Source of the DNA: Sphingopyxis yananensis
Lineage (GTDB): Bacteria > Pseudomonadota > Alphaproteobacteria > Sphingomonadales > Sphingomonadaceae
Length of the DNA stretch: 64,000 nucleotides
Assembly: GCF_020687785.1 (NCBI RefSeq)
Contig: NZ_JAJEWI010000001.1
Location: 124,001-188,000, forward strand
Direction of reading: 5' to 3'
The notes below the pieces were generated by a model, which did not search any database, had not been told where the DNA came from, and saw only the letters and a list, made by a program, of their open reading frames with translations. Both the position numbers and the translations under genes were made by a program. Each line of letters opens with the position of its first letter. Position 1 is the stretch's first letter. This document shows positions 56,972 through 64,000 of the stretch, in pieces.

Positions 56972-57751
56972 TTACTGAATAAAATTTTGAACCAAGGCCT
57001 GACGCTTGGCAGCGTTGACGCCCAGCACAGCCTCGGCATATTCCGAAACACTGCCATGTTTTTTGCGGATTTCTGCCAAAGCTGTGTTCAGATAATCGGC
57101 ATCAACACCCATTAGCGTGCGAATGGCGTCATCGCTGATCGTCCCTTCATAACGTTGACGCAGATGTGCGCCGCCTTGGGCGATGCGGGCGTCAATATTA
57201 CCCGCTTCGTTGGTCAGCAGATAATCCTGCATGATATCATCGTCATGAACGCCCAATAATATATGCAGCACCGCCACGCTCAGGCCCGTACGATCCTTTC
57301 CGGCGACGCAGTGGATCAAGCTGGGCGTCGCGCTATCTGCCAAGGCGGTGAAATAGAGCTGCATCGTGCCGACCAATGCCGGACGCCAAGGCATGGCGCG
57401 ATAGGTTTCCGTCAACCGTGCCCGCGCTGTTGCCGCGTCAATACCGCCGCTGGCCGCCGCCAAATGCGGGGCCAATCCAGCGGTTGTGCCGCCAGCAAAC
57501 AGCACCTTGGCGCGAAAGGCGGACGAACGGCGGCAAGGGTGGGTTGCCCGTTCATCATCCCCGCGCAAATCCACTACCGTTTCTAGACCCAAAGCGTCAA
57601 TTTGTTGCAAATCATCGTCGCTCGCCCCTTCATGATGGGCAGAGCGCCACAACAGGCCCTGTTTTACCTGACCCCCACCCGACACGGCATAGCCGCCATA
57701 ATCGCGGAAATTATGCACACCGCTGAGGGGGAGGACGCGTGGGAAAGTCAT
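56972..57751 (-). CDS. Tyrosine/serine protein phosphatase family protein
   Basis: A 259-residue protein of the bacterial PTP/LipA-like group: N-terminal VHNFRDYGGY, VVDLRGDDERATHPC, and the active-site loop IHCVAGKDRTGLSVAVLH with the catalytic Cys and Arg. Such enzymes hydrolyse phosphotyrosine or phosphoinositides. ATG 57751 follows GGAG in the end of the upstream enoyl-CoA hydratase gene, so the two are co-transcribed. The substrate is unknown. Confidence 0.85.
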   Translation of the reverse strand: MTFPRVLPLSGVHNFRDYGGYAVSGGGQVKQGLLWRSAHHEGASDDDLQQIDALGLETVVDLRGDDERATHPCRRSSAFRAKVLFAGGTTAGLAPHLAAASGGIDAATARARLTETYRAMPWRPALVGTMQLYFTALADSATPSLIHCVAGKDRTGLSVAVLHILLGVHDDDIMQDYLLTNEAGNIDARIAQGGAHLRQRYEGTISDDAIRTLMGVDADYLNTALAEIRKKHGSVSEYAEAVLGVNAAKRQALVQNFIQ

Positions 57752-57753
57752 AT

Positions 57754-58557
57754 TCAATCTCCGGTGAACACAGGTTTGCGCTTTTCAACAAAAGCGTTGA
57801 TCGCTTCGCGATTGTCTGCGGTTTCGTGGATAATCGCCTGATAAGCGGCGCTTAATTCCAATATGTCGGACAGACGGCCATGCTGAGCTTCGCGTAGCAG
57901 GCGTTTGGTCAGGCGCAGTGCGCGCGGCGGGTTGCATGTGATGCGTTCCGCCATGGCGATGGCACGGTCCAGCAATTCGTCGTCAGGAACCACGTCGTTG
58001 ACCAGCCCAATTTCCTTGGCATATTTCGCATCAAAGCGGTCGCCGGTCAGGAATAATTCGGCAGCACGCGGATAGCCCAACACCTTTTGCAGCAGCCAAG
58101 CGCCGCCATCGCCCGGGACAATGCCGACCTTGATGAAACTACATGCAAATTGCGCGCTTTCGCCCGCAATGCGGATGTCGGCGGTACAGGCCAAGTCGCA
58201 GCCCAGCCCAATAGCATGACCGTTAATTGCCGCAATCATCGGAACTTCACAGTCCATCATGGCGCGGATGACGGCCTGCACGCCCTCGCGGTAATTGCTG
58301 CGGGTGGAGTCGGGTTGATCCAGCACGCCAATGCCGGTGCGATCCTTCATGCCCTTCAAATTTCCACCCGCGCTAAAGGCTTTGCCTTTGCCAGTCAGGA
58401 TCACCGCGCTGATGCCGCGATTGTCCCGAATACGTTCAAAGGTGGCGATGATATTTTGACAATCTTCGTGGGTGCCAATGGCGTTCAAGCTTTCTTGGCG
58501 GTCCATGGTCAAGATAGCGATTGGGCCACGGCGCTCTAGCTGCAAAAAGTCACTCAT
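57754..58557 (-). CDS. Enoyl-CoA hydratase/isomerase
   Basis: A 267-residue crotonase-fold enzyme. Visible: the oxyanion region FSAGGNLKGM and GHAIGLGCDLACTADIRIA with the second backbone amide, then GIVPGDGGAWLLQKVLG; at the catalytic positions of classical hydratases there is Asp rather than Glu, so hydratase, isomerase or another crotonase reaction is possible. ATG 58557 sits 9 bp after AGAGG. Lies between an AMACR-type gene and a phosphatase gene on the same strand. Confidence 0.85.
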   Translation of the reverse strand: MSDFLQLERRGPIAILTMDRQESLNAIGTHEDCQNIIATFERIRDNRGISAVILTGKGKAFSAGGNLKGMKDRTGIGVLDQPDSTRSNYREGVQAVIRAMMDCEVPMIAAINGHAIGLGCDLACTADIRIAGESAQFACSFIKVGIVPGDGGAWLLQKVLGYPRAAELFLTGDRFDAKYAKEIGLVNDVVPDDELLDRAIAMAERITCNPPRALRLTKRLLREAQHGRLSDILELSAAYQAIIHETADNREAINAFVEKRKPVFTGD

Positions 58558-58575
58558 GATGGACATCCTCTCAAA

Positions 58576-58612
58576 TGGCATGCCCCTATGCCATGGGCAA
58601 AGGGGCATGCCA
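58576..58612 (-). terminator. Intercistronic hairpin, AMACR gene to enoyl-CoA hydratase
   Basis: TGGCATGCCCCT (58576-58587) pairs perfectly with AGGGGCATGCCA (58601-58612) over 12 bp; the loop holds a further TGCC/GGCA pair. On the minus strand it is followed by TTTGAG only, so attenuation or processing is as likely as full termination. Confidence 0.5.
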
Positions 58613-58633
58613 ATATTTGGCTGCTCACGCCGC

Positions 58634-59764
58634 TTAGGCGACCGCTTTATTTCCGCGTAACGCCGCGATTTTATCGCTGTCATAGCCCAAGGACGCCAGC
58701 AAGGCATCGCTGTCTGCGCCAACCACAGGGGCGGGGCGGGGCGTGTCATTGACGGTTGCCGAATAGCGCGGGGCAGGCGCGGGTTGCACCGAACCGCCCA
58801 CATCCACAAAGGTCTTGCGCTCGATATTATGTGGGTGCTTGGGCGCTTCGTCCAAGGACAGGATGGGCGCGAAGCAAATATCCGTCATTTCCATAATTTC
58901 GCACCATTCGTCGCGGGTTTTGGTCGCGAATAATTCGGTCAGGCGCGTTTTTAATTCACCCCATTTGGAAATGTCATGCTGGGCGTCAAAGGCTGGATCA
59001 TCGCTCAGGCCCGTTTTTTCGCGCAGCAAGGCGTAGAATTGCGGCTCAATCGACCCGATGGAGATAAACTTGCCATCCTTGCAGGTATAGCTGTCATAGA
59101 AATGGGCGCCGCCGTCCAACATATTGACGCCGGGCGCGTCTTGCCAGCGGCCCATGTTGCGAAAGCCCCATGTCATGCCCGCCAGCAACGCCGACCCATC
59201 GGTCATCGCACAGTCGATCACCTGACCTTGGCCGCTTTGCGCGGCATGCAACAAGGCGCTGACCATACCAAAGGCCAGCATCATGCCGCCACCGCCAAAA
59301 TCGCCGACATAGTTGACCGGGGGCACAGGCTTTTGTCCGCCGATGCCAACGGTATGCAGAACGCCCGAAAGAGAGATATAGTTGATGTCATGGCCCGCAT
59401 AAGGCGCATAAGGGCCATATTGGCCCCAACCGGTCATCCGACCATAGACCAGCTTGGGATTGTCGGCCAGCAACACATCTGGCCCCAAACCAAGGCGTTC
59501 CATCACGCCGGGGCGATAGCCTTCGATGATGCCATGCGCGCCTTTGCACAAATCTTTGGCGATTTGCAGGGCTTCGGGGTCTTTCATGTTGAGCGCGATG
59601 GACGTGCGGTTGCGCGACAAAGGATCGCGCGGGTCCAACTGGCTGCCGGGGCGGTCGATACGGATGACCTCTGCGCCATGGTCGGCCAGCATCATCGCGC
59701 AATAGGGCCCAGGGCCAATGCCCGCAAATTCAATGATCCGAATGCCGCTAAGGGGACCTGCCAT
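58634..59764 (-). CDS. CaiB/BaiF CoA-transferase family, alpha-methylacyl-CoA racemase type
   Basis: A 376-residue class III CoA-transferase-fold protein. The AMACR branch is indicated by GIRIIEFAGIGPGPYCAMMLADHGAEVIRID, GWGQYGPYAPYAGHDINYI with the catalytic His and Asp, the acidic AMTDGSALL and VNMLDGGAHFYDSY. AMACR inverts 2-methylacyl-CoA thioesters so that branched-chain fatty acids or sterol side chains can enter beta-oxidation. AGAGGAAG precedes the ATG. A 17-bp tandem repeat lies in its promoter region. Confidence 0.87.
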   Translation of the reverse strand: MAGPLSGIRIIEFAGIGPGPYCAMMLADHGAEVIRIDRPGSQLDPRDPLSRNRTSIALNMKDPEALQIAKDLCKGAHGIIEGYRPGVMERLGLGPDVLLADNPKLVYGRMTGWGQYGPYAPYAGHDINYISLSGVLHTVGIGGQKPVPPVNYVGDFGGGGMMLAFGMVSALLHAAQSGQGQVIDCAMTDGSALLAGMTWGFRNMGRWQDAPGVNMLDGGAHFYDSYTCKDGKFISIGSIEPQFYALLREKTGLSDDPAFDAQHDISKWGELKTRLTELFATKTRDEWCEIMEMTDICFAPILSLDEAPKHPHNIERKTFVDVGGSVQPAPAPRYSATVNDTPRPAPVVGADSDALLASLGYDSDKIAALRGNKAVA

Positions 59765-59780
59765 TTACTTCTTCCTCTCT

Positions 59781-59814
59781 TTCACTGTCACTATATCTTC
59801 ATTGTCACTATGTC
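59781..59814. repeat. 17-bp imperfect tandem repeat upstream of the AMACR gene
   Basis: TTCACTGTCACTATATC (59781-59797) is followed directly by TTCATTGTCACTATGTC (59798-59814), two mismatches in 17. On the minus strand it contributes TATAGT, a possible -10, so regulator binding here would affect the AMACR gene. Confidence 0.85.
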
Positions 59815-60004
59815 GAAATATGTCCAAAATCCGTCAAATATCAAAAGCCTGACGTTACCGCCGCCCTATATTGGCGATGCCGCAGCATTGTAACATTGGG
59901 GTCATATGGGGCGATGCATAGGGGCGCACCATATTATCGCCCCCGCGCCAAAAATTTGGGCGGACCCTTTGTGCCGCCACCGGACGAAAAGGGACGATCA
60001 TTTT

Positions 60005-61345
60005 ATGCTGAACCGCCGCCAATTTTCGGGAAGCATGACGGCCATGGCCTTTATGGGGCTCTCTGCGCAAAGCCGCGCTGTCGCCCAAGGCGTTATGGCG
60101 AGCGCCGCTGGCTATGGTCCGTTGGTTGCGGACCCAGCGGGATTGTTGGATTTGCCGTCGGGCTTTTCCTACCGCATGATTTCGCAGCTGGGCGATGCGA
60201 TGCGCGATGGACACAAAGTCCCTGACCGAGCCGATGGTATGGGGTGCATTGCCTTGAAAGACGGGCGCATCGCCTTGGTTCGTAACCATGAATTGCAGCC
60301 CAAGCATCTGGCCGATGGCCCCTTGGCGCGTGGGCTTGCTTGCCCAAGCGAAAGCTTTGATAGCATCGGCGGAGAAGCCTTGCCCGGTGGGACGACTACT
60401 TTGGTACTGAACCTCAAGACTTTGGCGGTCGAGGATCAATATTTGTCGCTGGTTGGCACCATTCGCAACTGTGCTGGCGGCGTGACGCCATGGGGCAGTT
60501 GGCTGACCTGTGAAGAAAGCGTGGACGGGCCGGCGCAGGGCGTCGGTTCCGATCATGGCTGGATGTTTGAAGTGCCAGCCGATGCGGGCGCTTTGGTTCT
60601 GGCCAAGCCGTTGAAATCCATGGGCCGTTTCATGCGCGAAGCCGCCGCAGTCGATCCGCGCACGGGCATTGTTTACATGACCGAGGACCGCGACGACAGC
60701 TTGTTCTACCGTTTTCTGCCCCATGTGGCGGGGCAGTTGGACCAAGGTGGACGGTTGCAGGCTCTTGCGCTGTTGAACGGTGCGCAGGACAGCCGAAATT
60801 GGTCCGGCCACCATTGGCAAGCACGCGAATGGTATATCACGCGCTGGGTTGATCTGGACGATGTAGAAAGCCCCAAGGATGACTTGCGCACGCGCGGCGC
60901 GGCGGATGGCGCGGTTATTTTCGCACGCGGAGAAGGCGTTCATTGGGGTGAGGATGAATTGTATTTCACCTGCACCAATGGCGGCGCAATCAAAGAGGGG
61001 CAGATTATGCGCTATCGCCCGTCGCCCTATGAAGGGCAGGGGCCGCGACGCGAAGCGGGCGGCCATGTGCAATTGTTTTTGGAATCCAGTGATGCGCGCC
61101 AATATAGTTTTGGCGACAATTTGACCGTCGCTCCCAATGGACATTTGATGGTTTGCGAAGATCAATATCATGATGTCGTTGACAATTATTTGCGCGGGGT
61201 AACGCCGCAGGGCGCGGTTTATCCCTTTGGTCGCATCAGGGTGCAGACCGAGCCGGCGGGCGTTTGTTTTTCGCCCGACGGCCAGACCATGTTCTTGAAC
61301 CTGTACAGCCCCACAAAGACTCTTGCCATTACGGGGCCGTTTTAA
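60005..61345 (+). CDS. DUF839/PhoX-like secreted protein
   Basis: A 446-residue protein with a twin-arginine signal (NRRQFSGSMTAMAFMGLSAQ), so it is probably exported folded. The mature part matches the DUF839/PhoX beta-propeller: GGVTPWGSWLTCEESVD, YMTEDRDDSLFYRFLP, FTCTNGGAIKEGQI and LMVCEDQYHDVVDNYLRGV. PhoX is a Ca/Fe-dependent alkaline phosphatase; many DUF839 members differ in activity. The start at 60005 puts the RR motif in place. No Pho box was identified. Surrounded by lipid catabolism genes on the other strand. Confidence 0.85.
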   Translation: MLNRRQFSGSMTAMAFMGLSAQSRAVAQGVMASAAGYGPLVADPAGLLDLPSGFSYRMISQLGDAMRDGHKVPDRADGMGCIALKDGRIALVRNHELQPKHLADGPLARGLACPSESFDSIGGEALPGGTTTLVLNLKTLAVEDQYLSLVGTIRNCAGGVTPWGSWLTCEESVDGPAQGVGSDHGWMFEVPADAGALVLAKPLKSMGRFMREAAAVDPRTGIVYMTEDRDDSLFYRFLPHVAGQLDQGGRLQALALLNGAQDSRNWSGHHWQAREWYITRWVDLDDVESPKDDLRTRGAADGAVIFARGEGVHWGEDELYFTCTNGGAIKEGQIMRYRPSPYEGQGPRREAGGHVQLFLESSDARQYSFGDNLTVAPNGHLMVCEDQYHDVVDNYLRGVTPQGAVYPFGRIRVQTEPAGVCFSPDGQTMFLNLYSPTKTLAITGPF

Positions 61346-61378
61346 GGTCATATTATGCGCCTGTGATCAAATGATCGA

Positions 61379-62626
61379 TCAGATACGTTCAATGATGATC
61401 GCAGGCGCCATGCCGCCAGCCGCACACATGGTCACCAGACCATAGCGACCGCCAGAACGTTCCAATTCGTCCAAAGCCGTACCGATCAAAATGGAACCGG
61501 TCGCCCCAATGGGGTGACCCAGCGCCATCGCGCCGCCGTTGATGTTCACCTTGGCGCGGTCCAGATCCAGATCGCGGATGAATTTTTCGGCAACCACGGC
61601 AAAGGCTTCGTTGATTTCCCAAACGTCGATATCGTCCTTGTTCAAACCAGCCTTGGCCAACACCTTCTTGGCGGCAGGAACAGGGGCGTTCAACATCAAG
61701 GTCGGATCATCACCTTGGTTGCAATAAGCCACAATACGGCCCCGTGGTTTCAGACCATTTTTGTCAGCATATTCTTTCGATGTCAGCAGGATAGCGGCTG
61801 CACCATCCACAACACCCGAAGAGTTTCCGGCATGGTGGAAATGCTGGATTTCCAGATCTGGATAGCGGCGGTTAATTTGCTTGCGGAAGGTGGTGCCGCC
61901 AACATCAAAGTCTGCCAATTTGGCAAAGCTGGGTTGCAGTGCAGCCAGACCTTCGGCGGTGGTTTCGGGACGCGGAAATTCTTCGCGGTCCAATGCCACG
62001 CTGCCATCTGGGTTCAGCACGGGCACGACGGACTTGTTAAAGCGGCCTTCCTTAATCGCGACATCGGCGCGTTGTTGGCTGACCAGAGCCAGACCATCCA
62101 AGGCTTCGCGGCTGATGCCTTCCATGGTGGCGATGGCGTCACCGCAAATGCCTTGGTGCGATTGCGGGTGCAGTTCGTCCAAGGCTTCATGGCCCGAACC
62201 CATCAGGCGCGGCGGCATTCCAGCATTGGCTTCTGCGGCCGCATGGGCAGCGGTATAGCTCATCATTTCGGTGCCGCCTGCAATTACGCAGTCTTCCATG
62301 CCGCTCATCACGCTGGCGGCTGCAAAGTTGACGGAGCTGATGCCGCCGCCGCAGAAACGATCCAAGGTGGTGCCGCTGGCCTTAATGTCATACCCTGCCG
62401 ACAGGGCAGCCATACGGCCCAAATCGCCGCCTTGCTTGCCCACTTGGCTGGACGTGGACCAGACGATGTCGTCTACGGTCGCGGTGTCCAAATTGTTACG
62501 GTCCCGAATGGCGGCCAAAACGGTAGCGGCCAAATGTTGCGGGTGCAGGTGCGACAAGGCGCCCTTACCGGGTTTGCCGATGCCACGCGGCGTACGAACT
62601 GCGTCGATAATATAGGCTTCTGCCAT
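61379..62626 (-). CDS. Thiolase (acetyl-CoA C-acyltransferase)
   Basis: A 415-residue thiolase. Nucleophile Cys92 lies in LDRFCGGGISSVN; NEAFAVVAEKF, GGAMALGHPIGATGSI (His) and the second Cys in MCAAGGMAPA complete the site. Chain length alone does not tell whether it degrades 3-ketoacyl-CoA or makes acetoacetyl-CoA; the neighbouring SDR and acyl-CoA dehydrogenase point to degradation. Start follows AGAGGA. Second in a minus-strand acyl-CoA operon continuing past the window edge. Confidence 0.92.
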   Translation of the reverse strand: MAEAYIIDAVRTPRGIGKPGKGALSHLHPQHLAATVLAAIRDRNNLDTATVDDIVWSTSSQVGKQGGDLGRMAALSAGYDIKASGTTLDRFCGGGISSVNFAAASVMSGMEDCVIAGGTEMMSYTAAHAAAEANAGMPPRLMGSGHEALDELHPQSHQGICGDAIATMEGISREALDGLALVSQQRADVAIKEGRFNKSVVPVLNPDGSVALDREEFPRPETTAEGLAALQPSFAKLADFDVGGTTFRKQINRRYPDLEIQHFHHAGNSSGVVDGAAAILLTSKEYADKNGLKPRGRIVAYCNQGDDPTLMLNAPVPAAKKVLAKAGLNKDDIDVWEINEAFAVVAEKFIRDLDLDRAKVNINGGAMALGHPIGATGSILIGTALDELERSGGRYGLVTMCAAGGMAPAIIIERI

Positions 62627-62648
62627 GAACTTATCCTCTCTTTAGCGA

Positions 62649-63431
62649 TTAACGGGGGGCCATGCGGATAGCGCCATCAAGACGCACCGTCTGGCCGTTG
62701 AAATAGGTGTTGCGAACCATTTCCATCGCCAAGCTGCCAAATTCTTCGGCTTTGCCCAAGCGTTTGGGGAATGGCACGGAGGCTTCTAGGGAAGCCTTAA
62801 CTTGGGGGTTCATCTTGCCCAGCAACGGCGTGCCGAAAACACCGGGCATGATGGAGTTTACGCGAATACCAAGGTCCATCATGTCGCGCGCCATCGGCAG
62901 GACCAGACCATTGACGCCCGCCTTGGCCGATCCATAAATGACCTGACCAATTTGCGCGTCTTGGGCGGCAACCGAAGCGGTGAAAATAATCACGCCGCGT
63001 TCGCCATCTTCCATTTCTGGCAGCTTGGCCATGCCTTCGGCGGAAATCGAACCGATACGATAGCTGGCGACCAAAATCCCTTCGACGCCCGCTGCATAAT
63101 CCTCGGTTGGCGTGCGGCGAAACTCGCCGATTTCCTTGTTGAATGCTAAGGTTTTACCGCGGCGTGACGTCATGGCGCAATGCACACAGATACGTTCTTG
63201 ACCATGGGCCGCACGGGCCTTGGCGAAACCATCCAGCACCGATTGTTCGTCGGTAATGTCCACGCGGCAAAACAGCCCGCCGATGCTATTTGCGACTTCA
63301 TTGCCCAATTCTTCGTTAATATCGAAAATGGCAACTTTCACGCCGGATGCGGCCAATGCCTCGGCGGTCGCGCGGCCTAGACCCGATGCGCCGCCTGTCA
63401 CCACAGCCGAGAAATTTTGTTCAATTTTCAT
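62649..63431 (-). CDS. SDR, 3-hydroxyacyl-CoA dehydrogenase type 2 (HSD10-like)
   Basis: A 260-residue classical SDR. NAD site VVTGGASGLGRATAEAL, Asp39-type NAD selectivity (VAIFDINEEL), catalytic Ser in FTASVAAQDA, and YGSAK with the catalytic Tyr and Lys; then RVNSIMPGVFGTPLL. This pattern fits the HSD17B10 group, which oxidises 3-hydroxy- and 2-methyl-3-hydroxyacyl-CoA. Between an acyl-CoA dehydrogenase and a thiolase, that is the missing third step of a beta-oxidation cycle. Confidence 0.87.
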   Translation of the reverse strand: MKIEQNFSAVVTGGASGLGRATAEALAASGVKVAIFDINEELGNEVANSIGGLFCRVDITDEQSVLDGFAKARAAHGQERICVHCAMTSRRGKTLAFNKEIGEFRRTPTEDYAAGVEGILVASYRIGSISAEGMAKLPEMEDGERGVIIFTASVAAQDAQIGQVIYGSAKAGVNGLVLPMARDMMDLGIRVNSIMPGVFGTPLLGKMNPQVKASLEASVPFPKRLGKAEEFGSLAMEMVRNTYFNGQTVRLDGAIRMAPR

Positions 63432-63443
63432 TGTTTAAGCCCC

Positions 63444-64000
63444 TCATGCTGGAATTTGGTTGAATGGGACGCCCTTGTCGGGGCGGTGGTCCTGCGGCAG
63501 ACCAAGGATTTTTTCGGCGATGGTGTTCAGCAGTGTCTCGTCCGATCCGCCCGCAATGCGTCCCGTCGGGGCGTTAATCCAGCTGGATGCCCAATCGGAT
63601 TTTTGCGATGCATGTTCGTTAAATGGCAAAGCATCTGTACCCTGCAAATCCAGCGCCAGTTCAGACAATTTCTGACGCGAACGCACGGCCACCAGCTTGT
63701 TGAGCGATCCTTCTGCACCCGGCGTCATGCCAGCGCGCATCATCAACATCGCCCGCGTGGTGATGCTGTCCAATCCCGACCGCATGGCATAGTTACGCGC
63801 AATTTGTTGGCGAATGCGGCCATCTTCAATCGCGGGCTTGCCGTTCATTTTGACGGATTTTGCCAAGGACACAAATTCATCGATCGGTGGGCCAAAGCCG
63901 GCGCTGTCGGTGGCGACATAGCGTTCGATCATCAATGTGGCGATGGCCACGGCAAAACCGCCGCCAACGGGCGACATGCGGTGATCATCGGTGATCCGCA
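63444..64000 (-). CDS. Acyl-CoA dehydrogenase, C-terminal part (N-terminus beyond window)
   Basis: The frame is open to the window edge; the visible part (about 185 residues) starts RITDDHRMSPVGGGFAVAIATLMIERYVA, the junction to the C-terminal helical domain of acyl-CoA dehydrogenases, and continues with IARNYAMRSGL and the FAD-contact end APTGRIAGGSDETLLNTIAEKILGLP. It catalyses the first alpha,beta-desaturation in beta-oxidation. The catalytic base cannot be placed from this part. Probably the first visible gene of the SDR-thiolase operon. Confidence 0.88.
   Translation of the reverse strand, partial: RITDDHRMSPVGGGFAVAIATLMIERYVATDSAGFGPPIDEFVSLAKSVKMNGKPAIEDGRIRQQIARNYAMRSGLDSITTRAMLMMRAGMTPGAEGSLNKLVAVRSRQKLSELALDLQGTDALPFNEHASQKSDWASSWINAPTGRIAGGSDETLLNTIAEKILGLPQDHRPDKGVPFNQIPA

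Overview
The window looks like chromosomal core DNA of a sphingomonad-type alphaproteobacterium (order Sphingomonadales). This rests on protein sequence style and gene order: the complex I operon nuoA-N running into birA-coaX-rnj-DUF1467, tkt back-to-back with zapA-6S RNA-fau-DUF2842, CpdR next to an N-formylglutamate amidohydrolase, and the tkt-gap-pgk-class I aldolase block. I see no insertion sequence, prophage, CRISPR array or toxin-antitoxin module.

Layout. 1-2.4 kb: end of a probable PepSY membrane protein, then DUF2271, DUF4198 and ApbE, probably an envelope flavin/metal redox unit; a TonB-like protein converges on it. 3.2-9.7 kb: hydrolase, a DECR2-like reductase, tRNA-Val, CpdR, an amidohydrolase, a candidate structured RNA, an XRE regulator, tRNA-Pro, a short RadC-like protein and thyA. 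9.8-13.4 kb: branched-chain 2-oxoacid dehydrogenase (E1 alpha, E1 beta, E2). 13.6-17.7 kb: an AI-2E-type permease, three tandem tRNA-Asp(GTC) genes, DUF2842, fau, the 6S RNA locus, zapA and a coupled small gene. 17.9-26.3 kb: central carbon genes tkt, gap, pgk and class I aldolase, then thiE, efp and an inositol monophosphatase.

27.3-45.3 kb: one near-gapless co-directional operon of all fourteen nuo genes, with a SnoaL/NTF2-like gene between nuoD and nuoE, then birA, coaX, rnj and DUF1467. 45.4-52.8 kb: an MHS-type transporter, alr, phaR, an archaeal/eukaryal-type proS and rnr. 52.8-56.2 kb: a universal stress protein and the pyruvate dehydrogenase E2/E3 pair; this E3 may also serve the branched-chain complex. 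56.3-64 kb: a PAP2 phosphatase, then mostly minus-strand lipid and acyl-CoA catabolism (tyrosine-type phosphatase, enoyl-CoA hydratase, AMACR-type CoA transferase, thiolase, HSD10-like SDR, acyl-CoA dehydrogenase cut by the window edge), interrupted by a plus-strand DUF839/PhoX-like protein.

Most of the window is ordinary housekeeping sequence. The points most worth a second look are the structured RNA candidate at 6.69-6.94 kb, the three tRNA-Asp copies whose 3' ends fold into different but compensating trailer hairpins, the gene inserted in the nuo operon, a probable CTG start for birA, possible flavinylation and copper-binding features in the first operon, and several short tandem or direct repeats in promoter regions. 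I found no clearly new multi-gene system.
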